DNA of 23,474 nt from Ilumatobacteraceae bacterium (lineage in GTDB: Bacteria > Actinomycetota > Acidimicrobiia > Acidimicrobiales > Ilumatobacteraceae), in the NCBI GenBank assembly GCA_030727685.1, contig JANRBC010000078.1:1-23474 (forward strand). Reading direction: 5' to 3'. Below, piece by piece: positions 22,572-23,474 of this stretch. A model generated the notes under the pieces. It was not told where the DNA came from and ran no database searches. It saw only the letters and a program-made list of their open reading frames with translations. Position numbers and translations under genes: made by a program. Each line of letters opens with the position of its first letter. Positions within the stretch are counted from its first letter, which is position 1.

Positions 22572-23376
22572 ACCGACGGTTACTAATAATTTGATGCAAT
22601 TCGATTCGGTCGGTTTCGCCAGCCTTTTAAACAGCAAGCGCAACCAATTGGGTTGGTCGACTCGCGAACTCGCCCAACGCGCCAATATCTCTCAGCCATA
22701 TGTCGTCGCCCTCGAGCGGGCTCGTAATACAAAATCAAAAACGAAAACGACGCCAACGCCAACGGTCGATGTCATCGCCCAATTGGCTTTTGCGCTCGAC
22801 ATCGATGCAAGCACTCTGTTCGCTAGGGCAATGAAGATTGCGAGTCGCCATGTGCTGCTCGTCGTAGACGAAACGGCACCAACACCACTGAAAATTGTTC
22901 AACAGTCATCGATCAACCAACCACAGAAATGGCTTTGCGCGGCAAAGTCTGGCGACATAAGTTTGCGTCGCAAAAAATCGAGACAATACAAACCAGCAGA
23001 CATTGCTCAAGCACTAAACACCGAATTACAAAATCTGCGCGGCAAGATCGCCAATCAAACACTCGGTCTAATTTTCAGCGAAACATCTGAGGCAATGACA
23101 GAATTCGACAACCCTCAAGCAGTGCTGAGGTTTGAGCACAAGTGGGCAGATGTTGTCAATAAGGCAGCAACTTCAGTCGGCGCACAATCTGCTTTCAATA
23201 TCTGCGTTTACAAAATTGCAGATCTCAAGACTCTCACCAACCCGACGAAAGCATTTGACGAACTTATAGAAGTTCACGACGAATTTTGGACCTATACAAA
23301 CTCAGTGCTGGCGCTATCTAACTCATCATTGGCACAAAGTCACCAAACCAAAATCCGTGAACTCTTAACAAAGTAA
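22558..23376 (+). CDS. XRE-family transcriptional regulator with uncharacterised C-terminal domain
   Basis: A 272-residue protein. Residues about 18-85 form an XRE/Cro-type helix-turn-helix (FASLLNSKRNQLGWSTRELAQRANISQPYVVALERARN, then a basic insert and TVDVIAQLAFALDIDASTLF). The insert KSKTKTTPTPT between helices 4 and 5 is longer than usual. Residues about 90-272 form a mixed alpha/beta region that I do not recognise (HVLLVVDETAPTP near the start). It may sense a ligand. It is divergent from the DUF2182 operon with a shared promoter, which makes it the obvious candidate regulator of that operon and of itself. The start is supported by the -10 placed 8 bases upstream. Confidence 0.8.
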   Translation: MSARKPTVTNNLMQFDSVGFASLLNSKRNQLGWSTRELAQRANISQPYVVALERARNTKSKTKTTPTPTVDVIAQLAFALDIDASTLFARAMKIASRHVLLVVDETAPTPLKIVQQSSINQPQKWLCAAKSGDISLRRKKSRQYKPADIAQALNTELQNLRGKIANQTLGLIFSETSEAMTEFDNPQAVLRFEHKWADVVNKAATSVGAQSAFNICVYKIADLKTLTNPTKAFDELIEVHDEFWTYTNSVLALSNSSLAQSHQTKIRELLTK

Positions 23377-23406
23377 GCAACTACGAAAAAGAAAAGAGAA
23401 GAAATT

Positions 23407-23474
23407 ATGACTACACCGAACACTCCGAACACAAGTCGTGCATTCACAGTCGGCAAAACCGAGTCGGGTTGGGC
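23407..23474 (+). CDS. Truncated ORF at window end
   Basis: ATG at 23407 opens a frame MTTPNTPNTSRAFTVGKTES that runs off the window. A purine-rich AAGAGAAGAAA stretch precedes it as a weak ribosome-binding site. It lies 30 bases after the regulator on the same strand. Too short for any family call. Confidence 0.45.
   Translation, partial: MTTPNTPNTSRAFTVGKTESGW

Overview
The window reads as a gene-dense chromosomal segment of a free-living actinomycete. A mycoredoxin with the WCGYC active site implies mycothiol chemistry. ABC binding proteins carry Gram-positive-style lipoprotein signals, a VapBC module is present, and several genes have a -10-like hexamer only 6 to 8 bases before the start codon, as expected for leaderless mRNAs. 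Composition is moderate in GC. My inference is a member of Acidimicrobiia (Ilumatobacter-like, aquatic). I see no rRNA, tRNA, CRISPR array, insertion sequence or prophage, and no gene-free stretch above 300 bases.

Layout. 1-2303: the 3' part of a membrane fatty-acid desaturase, then a stand-alone histidine ammonia-lyase with a palindrome over its probable promoter. 2346-3010: VapBC-type toxin-antitoxin pair, closed by a bidirectional hairpin at 3052-3075. 3087-7550: a haem-uptake locus. Two exported proteins with neocarzinostatin-like domains (minus strand) face a complete hmuTUV-type ABC importer (plus strand). 7547-10208: mycoredoxin and a D-lactate dehydrogenase/glycolate oxidase-like flavoenzyme (minus), then a homocysteine S-methyltransferase-family protein (plus) whose usual first zinc cysteine is replaced. 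10234-13080: DUF4395 membrane protein behind a 19-base near-palindrome, an AlkB-type dioxygenase, two very small membrane proteins, a DUF2071 protein and a four-helix membrane protein. 13081-15251: an alpha/beta hydrolase translationally coupled to an unusual fusion of a peptidase-S51-like domain with a CysRS C-terminal-like domain. 15264-19908: a five-gene minus-strand operon of two Gfo/Idh/MocA oxidoreductases followed by a TroA/ZnuA-type metal ABC importer. 20002-22533: a three-gene minus-strand operon of DUF2182 membrane protein, DUF1326 protein and a DmdA-like tetrahydrofolate-dependent demethylase. 22558-23376: a divergent XRE regulator sharing a strikingly symmetric promoter with that operon. 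A truncated ORF starts at 23407.

The strongest candidate for an undescribed system is the right end. A regulator and a DUF2182-DUF1326-DmdA-like operon are fired from one 8-base palindrome that supplies both -10 elements, with both start codons equidistant from the centre. The cysteine-rich DUF1326/DUF2182 pair has no established function known to me. Its coupling by a 4-base overlap to a methyl-group-transferring enzyme suggests handling of a methylated sulfur or nitrogen compound or of a metal cofactor. Secondary leads are the S51-CysRS fusion, the haem locus with two surface proteins, and the sugar/inositol-dehydrogenase plus metal-importer operon.
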